Positions 17,569-26,570 of a stretch of 64,000 nt of DNA are shown here, one piece after another; position 1 is the first letter of the stretch, and each line of letters starts with the position of its first letter. A model generated the notes under the pieces. The model ran no database searches and was not told where the DNA came from. It saw nothing but the letters and a program-made list of their open reading frames with translations. Both the position numbers and the translations under genes were made by a program. The stretch is from Kocuria rosea. GTDB taxonomy: Bacteria > Actinomycetota > Actinomycetes > Actinomycetales > Micrococcaceae. The stretch lies in NCBI RefSeq assembly GCF_006094695.1, contig NZ_CP035103.1, positions 2,604,001 to 2,668,000 on the forward strand, given 5' to 3'.

Positions 17569-18450
17569 ATGACCGAGACGACGCCGGGGCCCCCGGACAC
17601 CGCACCTCCCGTCCACCCGTGGCGCCGCATGGTGGCGATCGGCGACTCGTTCACGGAGGGCATCGGGGACCCGGACCCCGGCTCCCCCGGCGGGCACCGC
17701 GGCTGGGCGGACCGGGTCGCCGAGGAGCTGAACCGCCTCGCCCCCGGCCTGTCCTACGCCAATCTCGCGATCCGCGGCCGGCTCTTCCGCCAGATCGTCG
17801 ACGAGCAGGTGGCACCGGCCCTGGAGCTGACCCCGGACCTCGTGACGGTCTGCGCGGGCGGCAACGACATGCTGCGCCCCGGCGGGGACCCGGACGCGAT
17901 CGCCGAGGAGATGGACGACGTCGTGGGCCGGCTCGCGGCGAACGGGGCGACGGTCGTGCTGGTCGGCGGCCCGGACATCGGCGCCACGCCCGTGCTGCGC
18001 GGGATCCGGGGCCGGATCGCGGTCTACAACGAGAACGTGCGCGTGGTCGCGTCCCGGCACGACGCCGTGCTGGTGGACCTGTGGGGGCTGCGGGAGCTCG
18101 CGGACCCGGCGATGTGGGACCCCGACCGGCTGCACTTCTCGCCCCTGGGCCACCACCGGATCGCGGTCGAGGCCCTGGACACCCTGGGCCTCGCGCACGG
18201 CCTCGTGCCCGAGGTGGTGCCCGACCGCCCGCCCTCGTCCTGGCGGCAGGCCCGCGGCGAGGACCTCGTCTGGGCCCACCGCTATCTGCGCCCGTGGGTG
18301 GCCCGCCGGATCCGGCGCACCAGCTCCGGGGCGCAGGTCCGGCCGAAGCGGCCGCACTTCGGCACCCCCACCGTGCCCGGGGGCGGCGTCGCGCCCGGCG
18401 AGGGACCCGGGGCGGGCCCCGGCGACGACCGGGGTGCCGCGGACGGCTGA
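17569..18450 (+). CDS. SGNH/GDSL-family hydrolase
   Basis: The 293-residue protein has the SGNH blocks in order: IGDSFTEGIGD (Ser, about residue 26), NLAIRGRLFRQI (Gly block), VCAGGNDMLRP (Asn) and DPDRLHFSPLGHHRIA (Asp-x-x-His). It lacks a signal peptide, so an intracellular lipase/esterase role is likely. The C-terminal 50 residues are Pro/Gly-rich and may be disordered. TAGACC at 17556-17561 and GGGAGG just before the ATG mark the start. It converges on metX. Confidence 0.9.
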   Translation: MTETTPGPPDTAPPVHPWRRMVAIGDSFTEGIGDPDPGSPGGHRGWADRVAEELNRLAPGLSYANLAIRGRLFRQIVDEQVAPALELTPDLVTVCAGGNDMLRPGGDPDAIAEEMDDVVGRLAANGATVVLVGGPDIGATPVLRGIRGRIAVYNENVRVVASRHDAVLVDLWGLRELADPAMWDPDRLHFSPLGHHRIAVEALDTLGLAHGLVPEVVPDRPPSSWRQARGEDLVWAHRYLRPWVARRIRRTSSGAQVRPKRPHFGTPTVPGGGVAPGEGPGAGPGDDRGAADG

Positions 18451-18484
18451 GCGAGCGGGAACGGCTGAGGACCCCCGTCCCGGC

Positions 18485-19669
18485 TCAGCGCTCGGGCAGC
18501 ACGGTCTCCACGAGCAGCTTGCCGAGCTGGGGAGCCTCGATGAGGAAGCCGTCGTGGCCCGAGGGCGAGGTCAGGGTGTGCCGCCGGACGTCCCCGGGCA
18601 GCGCGGCGGCCAGGACGTCGGACTCGCGGGGCAGGTAGAGCCGGTCGGAGTCCACCGCCGCCACGAGCCACTCGCACGAGGTCACGGACAGCGCCTCCTC
18701 GAGCGTGCCGCGGCCCCGGGCGACGTCGTGGGACATGAGCGTCTCGTTGACGGCGAGGTAGCTGTTGGCGTCGAAGCGGCCCGCCAGCTTGGACGCCTGG
18801 TGGTCGAGGTAGCTCTCCACCTGGTAGCGCCCCCGCCCGCCGGCGTGCGTGTCGATGACCTGCTCCTCGGCCTGCGGCGAGCGCCCGAACCGGTGGTGCA
18901 GCTCGTCGGCCGAGCGGTAGGTGATGTGGGCGATCCGCCGGGCCAGTCCCAGGCCCGTGACGGGCAGCGGGCCGTCGTAGTAGTCCCCGCCGCGGAAGTG
19001 CGGGTCCTGGCGGATCGCGAGGTTCTGCGCCTGGCCCCACGCGAGCTGCTCGGCGCTGGACTGGGCGCACGCGGCGACCACCGCGCACGCCCGGACGCGG
19101 TCCGGGTAGGTCACGGCCCACTCCAAGGCGCGGGCCCCGCCCATGGAGCCGCCGATGACCAGGCGCCAGGCGTCGATGCCGAGGGCGTCGGCCAGCGCCG
19201 CCTCGGCGTGCACGGAGTCCCGGACGGTGATGAGCGGGAAGCGGGAGCCCCAGGGGCGGCCCTCGGGGTCCACGCTCGGCGGCGTGGGAGTCGCCGGGCC
19301 CGTGGACCCGTAGCAGCCGCCCACGATGTTGGTGCAGACCACGAACCACCGGTCCGTGTCGATGGCGGCGCCGGGGCCGATCAGGCCCTCCCACCAGCCG
19401 CCGCTCTCGGCGGCGCGCCGCTCGGCCTCGGGGGCGCCGGGGCGGGCCCGGCCGGCCGCCACGTGGGTGTCCCCGGTGAGGGCGTGCTCGACGAGCACCG
19501 CGTTGGAGGCGTCCGGGGCGAGCGTCCCCCACGTCTCGTAGGCGATCCGGACGTCGGGCAGCCGGAAGCCCGACTCGAGCTCGAGCTCGCCGATCCCGGC
19601 GACCCGCGGCACGCCGTCCTCGCGGACGGCGGTCCCGGCGCCGGAGCCCCTCACGACCGTCACGGTCAC
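18485..19669 (-). CDS. metX: Homoserine O-acetyltransferase
   Basis: MetX acetylates homoserine in methionine synthesis. The alpha/beta hydrolase of 394 residues shows LVEHALTGDTHVAAG, the nucleophile in VIGGSMGGARALEWA, and the acid/base pair late in the chain (VAAVDSDRLY and LTSPSGHDGFL). The GTG start overlaps the metY stop (GTGA), so the two are translationally coupled. The whole unit lies behind a SAM-IV riboswitch, which means repression when S-adenosylmethionine is high. MetX and succinyl-transferring homologues are hard to separate, but metY next door supports acetylation. Confidence 0.96.
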   Translation of the reverse strand: MTVTVVRGSGAGTAVREDGVPRVAGIGELELESGFRLPDVRIAYETWGTLAPDASNAVLVEHALTGDTHVAAGRARPGAPEAERRAAESGGWWEGLIGPGAAIDTDRWFVVCTNIVGGCYGSTGPATPTPPSVDPEGRPWGSRFPLITVRDSVHAEAALADALGIDAWRLVIGGSMGGARALEWAVTYPDRVRACAVVAACAQSSAEQLAWGQAQNLAIRQDPHFRGGDYYDGPLPVTGLGLARRIAHITYRSADELHHRFGRSPQAEEQVIDTHAGGRGRYQVESYLDHQASKLAGRFDANSYLAVNETLMSHDVARGRGTLEEALSVTSCEWLVAAVDSDRLYLPRESDVLAAALPGDVRRHTLTSPSGHDGFLIEAPQLGKLLVETVLPER

Positions 19670-21078
19670 TCCTGTCCTCCCTGCGCGGCCGCGGCCGCGG
19701 CGAAGCCCTGCTCCAGGTCCGCCAGGATGTCGTCGATGTGCTCCAGGCCCACGGACAGGCGCACGAAGCCGGGCTCCACGCCGGCGGCCAGCTGCTCCTC
19801 GGGCAGGAGCTGGCTGTGCGTGGTGGACGCGGGGTGGATCACGAGGGAGCGCACGTCGCCGATGTTGGCGACGTTCGAGTGCAGGGTCAGGGCGTCCACG
19901 AAGGCGGCCCCGGCCTCCCGGCCGCCGTCGAGGACGAAGCCCAGGATCGACCCGGCGCCCCGGGGCGCGTACTTCTGCGCCCGCTCGTGCCACGGGGAGG
20001 ACTCCAGCCCGGCCCAGGACACCGAGCGCACGTCCTCGCGGGCCTCGAGCCAGCGGGCCACCGTCCCGGCGTTGGCCACGTGCCGCTCCATCCGCAGGGA
20101 CAGCGTCTCGATGCCCTGCTCGATGAGGAACGCGTTGAACGGGGAGATCGCCGAGCCGAGGTCGCGCAGCAGCTGCACCCTGGCCTTGAGGATGTAGGAC
20201 AGGTTGACGCCGAAGGGCCCCTCCGCGCCCAGGGCCTCGGCGTAGACGAGGCCGCCGTAGGACTCGTCCGGCTGGTTGAAGCCGGGGAAGCGGTCCGGGT
20301 AGCGGCCGTAGTCGAAGGCCCCGGAGTCCACGATCACGCCGCCGATGGCCGTGCCGTGCCCGCCGAGGAACTTGGTGGCCGAGTGCACCACGACGTCCGC
20401 GCCCCAGCGCAGGGGCTGGACGAGGTAGGGGGTCGCCACGGTGTTGTCCACGATGAGCGGGACCTCGTGGTCGTGGGCGATCCCGGAGACCGTCTCGATG
20501 TCGAGGACGTCGTTGCGCGGGTTCGGGATCGTCTCGGCGAAGAAGGCCTTCGTGTTCGGCCGGACCGCCCGCCGCCACGCCTCGGGATCGTCGGGGTCGG
20601 AGACGAAGGTGGTCTCGATGCCGAGCTTGGGCAGCGTGAACTTGAAGAGGTTGTAGGTCCCGCCGTACAGGCTGGGGCTGGCCACGAGGTGGTCTCCCGC
20701 GCCGGCGACGTTGAGCACGGCGAACGTCGTCGCCGACTGCCCCGCGCTGAGCATGAGGGCGCCCACGCCGCCCTCCAGGGCGGCGATCCGGTTCTCCACG
20801 ACCTCCGTGGTCGGGTTGCCGATCCGCGTGTAGATCGGGCCGAGCTCGGCGAGCGCGAAGCGGTCGGCGGCGGTCTGGGCGTCGGGGAAGACGAAGGACG
20901 TGGTCTGGTGGATCGGCAGGGCGCGCGAGCCGGTGACCGGGTCGGGGCTCTGCCCCGCGTGGATCTGCCGGGTCTCGAAGGCCCAGCCCCCGGGGTTCTC
21001 GGGGGTGGGGCGCTCGGCCGCGGCCACGTCGGTGCGGGCGGCGGAGGCGTCGGTGCTGGAGGCGGGGAGATCGGACAT
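19666..21078 (-). CDS. metY: O-acetylhomoserine sulfhydrylase (aminocarboxypropyltransferase)
   Basis: This PLP enzyme makes homocysteine from O-acetylhomoserine and sulfide. The 470-residue Cys/Met-metabolism family protein has LPIHQTTSFVFPDAQ, YTRIGNPTTEVVENRIAALE, the aromatic stacking region in SPSLYGGTYNLFKFTL, VDNTVATPYLVQPL and the PLP lysine in VVHSATKFLGGHGTAIGG. It is the first gene after the riboswitch, with AAGGAG before the ATG, and overlaps metX by four bases. The 40 residues before RQIHAGQSPD are a variable extension. Confidence 0.96.
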   Translation of the reverse strand: MSDLPASSTDASAARTDVAAAERPTPENPGGWAFETRQIHAGQSPDPVTGSRALPIHQTTSFVFPDAQTAADRFALAELGPIYTRIGNPTTEVVENRIAALEGGVGALMLSAGQSATTFAVLNVAGAGDHLVASPSLYGGTYNLFKFTLPKLGIETTFVSDPDDPEAWRRAVRPNTKAFFAETIPNPRNDVLDIETVSGIAHDHEVPLIVDNTVATPYLVQPLRWGADVVVHSATKFLGGHGTAIGGVIVDSGAFDYGRYPDRFPGFNQPDESYGGLVYAEALGAEGPFGVNLSYILKARVQLLRDLGSAISPFNAFLIEQGIETLSLRMERHVANAGTVARWLEAREDVRSVSWAGLESSPWHERAQKYAPRGAGSILGFVLDGGREAGAAFVDALTLHSNVANIGDVRSLVIHPASTTHSQLLPEEQLAAGVEPGFVRLSVGLEHIDDILADLEQGFAAAAAAQGGQE

Positions 21079-21149
21079 GCCGTGGGACTCCTTGTGGATC
21101 TCAGGGGTCCCGTCCCGGCCGAGGCGGTGCGGCCGGGAACGGCCGGGCG

Positions 21150-21271
21150 CCGGGGACCCGCGCTTGCTCGCTCGCCGGACGCGAGGAGCCTGGTCTTCAC
21201 CCAGGGCACCCCACCGCGGTGGAGGGTTGCCGGCCAGCTAGCTGGGGCTTGGACGCTGGCGCTCATGACCT
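21150..21271 (-). ncRNA. SAM-IV riboswitch (metY-metX leader)
   Basis: On the minus strand the RNA begins GGTCATGAGCGCCAGCG and continues with CAAGCCCC, GCTGGCCGGCAACCCTCC, CCGCGGTGGGGTGCC and GGTGAAGACC; the GGTC/GACC ends pair as P1 (21192-21270), and the downstream CTCCTCGCGTCCGGCGAG can supply the pseudoknot and expression arm. This matches the SAM-IV class known upstream of actinobacterial methionine genes. A GAGAAT hexamer 7 bases upstream could set the transcript start. High SAM would switch metY-metX off. The 3' limit is approximate. Confidence 0.9.
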
Positions 21272-21412
21272 GGACAGCATTCTCCGGATCAGGCCCGCAC
21301 GGCGTCAAGCCGGGGTCGGGCGTGACGCCCCGGCCGGGGTGCCGCCCGCACGGTGCCCGGCGCGTCGCGGACCGATTTGGAGACGAAACTCACAGGGTGC
21401 CACGATGTGCCC

Positions 21413-22051
21413 ATGAGAGTCGACCACGTGTCCTACGCCTGCCGCCCGGAGGGCCTGGAGGCCACCACCGAGCGCATCGCCGACCAGCTCGGGATCGAAC
21501 CGGTCAAGGGCGGGGTGCACCCCCGTTTCGGCACCCGCAACATGATCCTGCCGCTCACGAACCACCAGTACGTGGAGGTCGTCGAGGTCCTCCAGCACCC
21601 GGCGGCGGAGAAGGCCCCCTTCGGGCAGGCCGTGCGGGCCCGGTCCGCGGCCGGCGGCGGCTGGCTGGGCTGGGTCGTGGAGGTCGAGGACCTCGCCCCC
21701 TTCGAGCAGCGCCTGGGGCGCCGCTCCGTGCCCGGCCACCGGGTGTTCCCGGACGGCCGGTGCCTGGAGTGGCACCAGATCGGCGTCAAGGGCCTGATCG
21801 CCGATCCGCAGCTGCCGTTCATGATCCACTTCGACTCCGCCCCGGAGATGCACCCGTCCCAGGCGCGGATCACGGACGTGGGGCTCGCGGGGATGACCAT
21901 CGCCGGTGCCCCGGAGCGGGTCGCCGAGTGGCTGGGCGCCCCCGTCGAGACCGCGCTCGAGGACCTCGAGGTCGACTGGCGCTATCCGGACGGCACCCCC
22001 GGGGTGCTCTCCGTCTCGTTCAGCACCCCGGACGGCGCCGTCACCATCTGA
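21413..22051 (+). CDS. VOC/glyoxalase-like domain protein
   Basis: The 212-residue protein opens with MRVDHVSYACRPEGLEA and contains GGVHPRFGTRNMILPL, YVEVVEVL and WLGWVVEVEDL, a pattern of the glyoxalase-like domain group (PF13468 type) common in actinobacteria. Two beta-alpha-beta modules can be traced, the second from ITDVGLAGMTIAG on. The enzymatic activity is unknown. The start is leaderless-like (CACGAT at 21401-21406, 6 bases before ATG). It faces the CPBP gene. Confidence 0.8.
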   Translation: MRVDHVSYACRPEGLEATTERIADQLGIEPVKGGVHPRFGTRNMILPLTNHQYVEVVEVLQHPAAEKAPFGQAVRARSAAGGGWLGWVVEVEDLAPFEQRLGRRSVPGHRVFPDGRCLEWHQIGVKGLIADPQLPFMIHFDSAPEMHPSQARITDVGLAGMTIAGAPERVAEWLGAPVETALEDLEVDWRYPDGTPGVLSVSFSTPDGAVTI

Positions 22052-22122
22052 GGCCGGCCCGGTCCGGTCCGCGGCCGGACCCGCGGTGCCCGGCGGCTGG
22101 GCCGCGCCCCGCGGGGCGGGGC

Positions 22123-22902
22123 TCAGCCCAGCAGCCGGGCGGCCCCGAGGAAGCCGACGGCGTCCAGCAGGAAGTGCGCGACGACGAGGGGCATCACCCG
22201 GCCGGTGCGCCGGTAGAGCTCCGCGAAGACGAGGCCCATCACCACGTTGCCGAGGAAGGGCCCGATCCCCTGGTAGAGGTGGTAGCTGCCGCGGAACAGG
22301 GCCGTGACCACCAGCACCACGGGCCAGCTCCACCCGATGCGGGTCAGCCGGTCGGTCAGGAACGCGACCACCACGACCTCCTCGACCAGGGCGTGGCGCA
22401 CGGCCGAGAGCAGCAGCACGGGCACCGTCCACCAGTGCGCGGCGAGCCCGGACGTGGTCACCTCCGCGGTGACGCCCAGGGCCCGGCCGGCGCCGTAGAG
22501 CGCCAGCGTGCCCAGGCCCATGAGCAGGAAGAGCACGGTGCCGAGGCCCAGGTCCGGGAGGGGCATCCGGGCGTCGAGGCCGATCCGCCGGCGGACCGTG
22601 CCCAGCGCCCCGGCGGAGCCGGCGAGCAGGTAGAGCGCGAGCAGCACCGGCACCAGGTCCAGGGCGATCCCGGTGAGCTGGCGCAGCAGGTCGATGAGGG
22701 GCTGCGGGCTCAGCGGCGGGTTCATCGTGGCCTGCGCCTCGGAGAGCGGTCCGCGCGCCAGGTGCTCGGCGAGGGACAGCACCGCCCAGAGGGCCGAGGC
22801 GCCCAGGGACACCCCGAGCACCAGGAGCACCTGCACCCACAGGTCGGCGCGGGTGGAGCCGAAGGCGGGCGGTCGCGGGGCGAGGTGGGCATGGGTGCTC
22901 AT
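22123..22902 (-). CDS. CPBP-family intramembrane metalloprotease
   Basis: The 259-residue membrane protein has about seven or eight hydrophobic segments. The ABI/CPBP motifs are visible: HALVEEVVVVAFLTDRL (the EE...R motif), LFRGSYHLYQG (F-x-x-x-H type) and VVAHFLLDAVGF (H-x-x-x-D). It may process membrane-linked substrates or modify host peptides, but no partner is encoded nearby. The ATG follows CAGAAT by 6 bases, so a leaderless start is likely. A palindrome (22105-22118) lies just beyond its 3' end. Confidence 0.85.
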   Translation of the reverse strand: MSTHAHLAPRPPAFGSTRADLWVQVLLVLGVSLGASALWAVLSLAEHLARGPLSEAQATMNPPLSPQPLIDLLRQLTGIALDLVPVLLALYLLAGSAGALGTVRRRIGLDARMPLPDLGLGTVLFLLMGLGTLALYGAGRALGVTAEVTTSGLAAHWWTVPVLLLSAVRHALVEEVVVVAFLTDRLTRIGWSWPVVLVVTALFRGSYHLYQGIGPFLGNVVMGLVFAELYRRTGRVMPLVVAHFLLDAVGFLGAARLLG

Positions 22903-23015
22903 GCGGCCATTCTGGCACCGGCCCGCCGGCCGCCCCGTGCAGCCCGCGCCGGGCGCCCCCGGGCCCGCCCGGACCGCCCCTCCCCACCCGGGACGTCTTC
23001 CCTAGGATGGGGACC

Positions 23016-25187
23016 ATGACTGTCCTTCCCCCGCAGATCCGCCAGCAGCCCGTCGAGCGCGCCTTCCACGGCCACGTGTTCTCCGACCCGTACGAGTGGA
23101 TGCGGGACAAGGACTCCCCCGAGGTGCTGGCCCACCTCACCGCGGAGAACGAGTACGCGGAGTCCGCCACCGTCCACCTCACGGGCCTGCGGGAGACGAT
23201 CTTCGGGGAGATCAAGGACCGCACCCAGGAGACCGACCTGTCCGTGCCCAGCCGGCGCGGCGCCTGGTGGTACTTCGCCCGCACCGTGGAGGGCGGCGCG
23301 CACCAGGTGTTCTGCCGGGTCCCGGCCGTGACCACCGGCGACGTGCTGGCGGACTGGACCCCGCCTGTCGTCGAGCCCGGCACCCCCATGGCCGGGGAGC
23401 AGGTGCTCCTCGACGCCAACGCGGAGGCCGCGAAGCACGAGTTCTACTCCCTGGGCAGCTTCGACGTCTCCGAGGACGGGGAGCTGCTGGCCTGGGCCGA
23501 GGACGTCACCGGCGACGAGCGCTTCACCCTGCGGGTCCGGGACCTCACCACGGGGGCGCTGCTCGCCGACGAGATCCCCGGGACGTTCTACGGGTCCTTC
23601 CTCACCCCGGACGCGCGCGCCGTGTACTACACGGTGGTGGACGAGTCCTGGCGCCCCCACCAGCTGCGCCGGCACGAGCTGGGCACCCCGGTGGCCGAGG
23701 ACGTCGTCGTCCACGAGGAGGCCGACCCCGGCCTGTGGCTCGGGGCGGGCCTGTCCGCGGACCGGCGCTGGATCGTGGTGGAGGCCATGTGCTCCGAGTT
23801 CTCGGAGCAGCTCATCCAGCCGGTCGCGGACCCGGCCGCGCCGCTGCGGGTGGTGCTGCCCCGCACCGACCGGGTGCTCTACGAGGCGGAGCCCCTGCTG
23901 CTGGACGGGCGGGAGCAGATCCTGCTGACCCACGACCACGAGGCCCCGAACTCCCGGATCTCCCTCATGGACCCGGCCGACCTCGGCCGCCCGGTCGCGG
24001 AGGTGGCCCTGCGCGACGTCGTGCCGGCCTCGGACACCGTCCGCGTCAACGGCTGCGCCGTGACGGCCACCCACCTGGTGGTCTCCGTCCGGGCGGACAC
24101 CACGCTGCGGGTCCGGCTGCTCCCGCTCGCCGGGCTGGGCACGGACGCCCAGGCCGCCCCCGTGGAACCGGCCTTCGCCGAGGAGCTCTACACCGCGAGC
24201 GTCTCCGCCGCGGAGCACGACGCCCCCGTGGTGCGCCTGTCCTACACGTCCTTCACGACGCCCCCGCGCGTCTACGACCTCTTCGTGGCGGGCGCCACCG
24301 GGGACGACGGCGCACTGCCCGCCGAGCCGCTGCTGCGGCGCGAGGCCACGGTGCTCGGCGGCTACGACCCCGCCGACTACGCGGTGGAGCGGGACTGGGC
24401 CACCGCGGCGGACGGGACCCGCATCCCCGTCTCCCTGGTCCGCCGCGCCGACCTCGACCCCTCCGTGCCGGCACCGGTGCTGCAGTACGCCTACGGCTCC
24501 TACGAGCACAGCACCGACCCCGCGTTCTCGGTCTCCCGGCTGTCCCTGCTGGACCGCGGCGTGGTCTGGGCCGTGGCCCACGTGCGCGGCGGCGGGGAGC
24601 TGGGGCGGACCTGGTACGAGCACGGCAAGAAGCTGCACAAGACGAACACGTTCACCGACTACGTGGCGGTCACCGAGCACCTCGCCGCCCGGCCGGACGT
24701 CGACGAGCGGCGGATCCTGGTGATGGGGGGCTCCGCCGGCGGCCTGCTGGTGGGCGCGGTGCTCAACCTCGCCCCGGAGCGGTACTGCGGCGCGCTGGCG
24801 GCGGTGCCGTTCGTGGACCCGCTGACCTCCATCCTCGACCCGTCCCTGCCGCTCACAGCCCTCGAGTGGGAGGAGTGGGGCAACCCCATCGAGGACGCGC
24901 ACGTCTACGGGTACATGCGCGACTACTCCCCCTACGAGAACGTCCGGCCGCTGCCCTACCCCCCGGTCCTCGCGGTCACGAGCCTCAACGACACCCGGGT
25001 GCTCTACGTGGAGCCCGCCAAGTGGGTCGCCGCGCTGCGGGAGGCCTCGACCTCCGGCGAGCCGGTGCTGCTGCGCTGCGAGATGGCCGGGGGCCACGGC
25101 GGCGCCTCGGGGCGGTACTCGCAGTGGAAGGACACGGCCTGGGAGTACGCCTGGGTGCTGGACCGGATGGGCCTCGCCGGCGCCTGA
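23016..25187 (+). CDS. S9 prolyl oligopeptidase family protein (oligopeptidase B-like)
   Basis: The 723-residue serine peptidase has an N-terminal beta-propeller (about residues 1-430, starting HGHVFSDPYEWMRDKDS) and a C-terminal hydrolase domain with the nucleophile in VMGGSAGGLLVGAVLN, the acid in SLNDTRVLY and the base in EMAGGHGGASGRYSQW. YGSYEHSTDPAFS and HVRGGGELG(R)TWYEHGK match oligopeptidase B, which cuts after basic residues in short peptides. There is no signal peptide. ATG 23016 is 7 bases after TAGGAT (23003-23008); ATG 23007 lies inside that element and is less likely. Confidence 0.93.
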   Translation: MTVLPPQIRQQPVERAFHGHVFSDPYEWMRDKDSPEVLAHLTAENEYAESATVHLTGLRETIFGEIKDRTQETDLSVPSRRGAWWYFARTVEGGAHQVFCRVPAVTTGDVLADWTPPVVEPGTPMAGEQVLLDANAEAAKHEFYSLGSFDVSEDGELLAWAEDVTGDERFTLRVRDLTTGALLADEIPGTFYGSFLTPDARAVYYTVVDESWRPHQLRRHELGTPVAEDVVVHEEADPGLWLGAGLSADRRWIVVEAMCSEFSEQLIQPVADPAAPLRVVLPRTDRVLYEAEPLLLDGREQILLTHDHEAPNSRISLMDPADLGRPVAEVALRDVVPASDTVRVNGCAVTATHLVVSVRADTTLRVRLLPLAGLGTDAQAAPVEPAFAEELYTASVSAAEHDAPVVRLSYTSFTTPPRVYDLFVAGATGDDGALPAEPLLRREATVLGGYDPADYAVERDWATAADGTRIPVSLVRRADLDPSVPAPVLQYAYGSYEHSTDPAFSVSRLSLLDRGVVWAVAHVRGGGELGRTWYEHGKKLHKTNTFTDYVAVTEHLAARPDVDERRILVMGGSAGGLLVGAVLNLAPERYCGALAAVPFVDPLTSILDPSLPLTALEWEEWGNPIEDAHVYGYMRDYSPYENVRPLPYPPVLAVTSLNDTRVLYVEPAKWVAALREASTSGEPVLLRCEMAGGHGGASGRYSQWKDTAWEYAWVLDRMGLAGA

Positions 25188-25241
25188 CCCGGGCCGGCGG
25201 GTCCCGCGCGCGGTCTGCCCCGCCGGCCCCCGCGGCCGAGC

Positions 25242-25286
25242 GGCACGGCGCCCGACGGCACGGCGGTCGACGGCACGGCGCCCGCC
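25242..25286. repeat. Three tandem 15-bp repeats
   Basis: Units at 25242-25256, 25257-25271 and 25272-25286 have the pattern GGCACGGCGSYCGMC. They lie between two convergent genes and may affect termination; a GCCCCCGGGGGC palindrome follows at 25293-25304. Confidence 0.7.
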
Positions 25287-25304
25287 GCGCCGGCCCCCGG
25301 GGGC

Positions 25305-26417
25305 TCAGCGCCGGAAGCGGCCCGGGTCCAGGGCGGCGGCCGTCTCCCGGGAGCACCACGGACCCACGGCCCCGTCGAGCAGCAGGTCCGCGGCGGCGCG
25401 GGCCATGGCCGTGCTCGTCTGGAACCCGTAGCCGCCCTGGCCGGCCAGCCACAGGAGCCCCGGGACGTCAGCGTCGGCGCCGCACACGGGCACGCCGTCC
25501 GGGGCCTCGGTGCGCAGACCGGTCCAGGCCCGCTCGATCCCCGTGGCGCCGAGGGAGGTCACGGTGTTGAGCCGCCCCAGGAGGTCCTCGACGTCCTCGA
25601 GCACCGGCTGCGCGTCGCAGGGCTCGCACGGCACGGCCTCGGACGGGGAGACGAGCGCGCCGTCCCCGGCCCGCCGGTAGTACCAGCCGGAGTCCGCGGC
25701 GACGACCATGGGGTGGTCCGGGGCCAGCGGCTTCGCGAGCCGCACGAGGGCCGCGGTGCGCCGCAGCGGGCGCAGGCCCAGCGGGGCCGCGCCGAACAGG
25801 CCCGCCACCTCGTCCGCCCAGGCGCCCGCGGCGACGACGACCTGCCGGGCCCGGATCCGGTCCCCGCCGGCCGTGACCCGCCAGCCGGCGCCGTCGGGGT
25901 CCGCCGCGGTCACCGGGGCGCCGGTGAGCAGCCGGGCGCCCGCCGCCGCGGCCCGGTCGCGGTGCCAGGCCACGAGCGCGGCGGCGTCGGTGCGCACGGA
26001 GGTGCTGTCGAGGCGCCCGGCCTCGACCGCGTCCGCCGGGGAGCAGGCCAGCTCGGGGCACAGCTCCACGAGCTCCGCGCGGGACAGCGGTTGCGTCCCC
26101 GGGGCGGCCTCGGCGTGCAGCCGGGCCTCGGTCCCGACGAGGACCATGCGGCTGGGCCAGGCCAGGGGCCGCGGCGGGGCCGGGTGCGGGTCGAGCAGCC
26201 GGGCCACGGTCGCCCCGGTCAGCTCCCGGACGGGGGCCGGGCCGTAGCTGGGGATCAGCTGCTCGGCCGAGCGCCCGGAGGTGTGGTGGGCCAGGACGGG
26301 CTCGGTCTCCGCGAGCACGATCCCGGCGCCGCTCCCCCGCCGCTCGGCCAGTTCCGAGGCCAGGGACAGTCCGGCGATGCCGCCGCCGATGATGAGCACG
26401 TCGCACGCAGGGTCCAT
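25305..26417 (-). CDS. FAD-dependent oxidoreductase, DAO family
   Basis: The 370-residue protein has the N-terminal FAD motif VLIIGGGIAGLSLASELA and the D-amino-acid oxidase/glycine oxidase-type fold, with VVVAAGAWADEVAGLFG in the middle and LLWLAGQGGYGFQTSTAMA near the end. Members oxidise amino or hydroxy acids (glycine oxidase, sarcosine oxidase, L-2-hydroxyglutarate dehydrogenase). The EQLIPSYGP segment is typical of a subgroup with no assigned substrate. It stands alone, with GAGCAT 6 bases before the ATG as a possible leaderless promoter, and has a hairpin repeat element upstream. Confidence 0.85.
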   Translation of the reverse strand: MDPACDVLIIGGGIAGLSLASELAERRGSGAGIVLAETEPVLAHHTSGRSAEQLIPSYGPAPVRELTGATVARLLDPHPAPPRPLAWPSRMVLVGTEARLHAEAAPGTQPLSRAELVELCPELACSPADAVEAGRLDSTSVRTDAAALVAWHRDRAAAAGARLLTGAPVTAADPDGAGWRVTAGGDRIRARQVVVAAGAWADEVAGLFGAAPLGLRPLRRTAALVRLAKPLAPDHPMVVAADSGWYYRRAGDGALVSPSEAVPCEPCDAQPVLEDVEDLLGRLNTVTSLGATGIERAWTGLRTEAPDGVPVCGADADVPGLLWLAGQGGYGFQTSTAMARAAADLLLDGAVGPWCSRETAAALDPGRFRR

Positions 26418-26473
26418 GCGCCCATGCTCGCACGCCGCGCGGCGACGGGTCGCGTCCAGGCCCAGCCGCTCAG

Positions 26474-26530
26474 CGAGGGGTCGCGTCCTGCCGGAATCCT
26501 TTGCGGATTCCCACAGGAGGCGACCCCTCG
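26474..26530. repeat. GCGAGGGG compound hairpin repeat, copy 1
   Basis: Outer arms of 17 bases (26474-26490 and 26514-26530) pair with one mismatch and enclose a second perfect stem, GGAATCC/GGATTCC (26493-26499 and 26505-26511) with a TTTGC loop. A degenerate partial copy (GACGGGTCGCGTCCAGG) precedes it at about 26445-26460. It is downstream of gatB and upstream of the oxidoreductase gene. Copies with the same architecture are at 55230 and 59427. Confidence 0.75.
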
Positions 26531-26570
26531 GTGTTCCGCGCGCGCAGTCCTGCGCGGGCGCGGGCGGCGG

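Noticed and set aside
25242..25286. Short tandem repeats as a CRISPR array
   Set aside because: Units are 15 bp and adjacent without spacers, and no cas genes are in the window.
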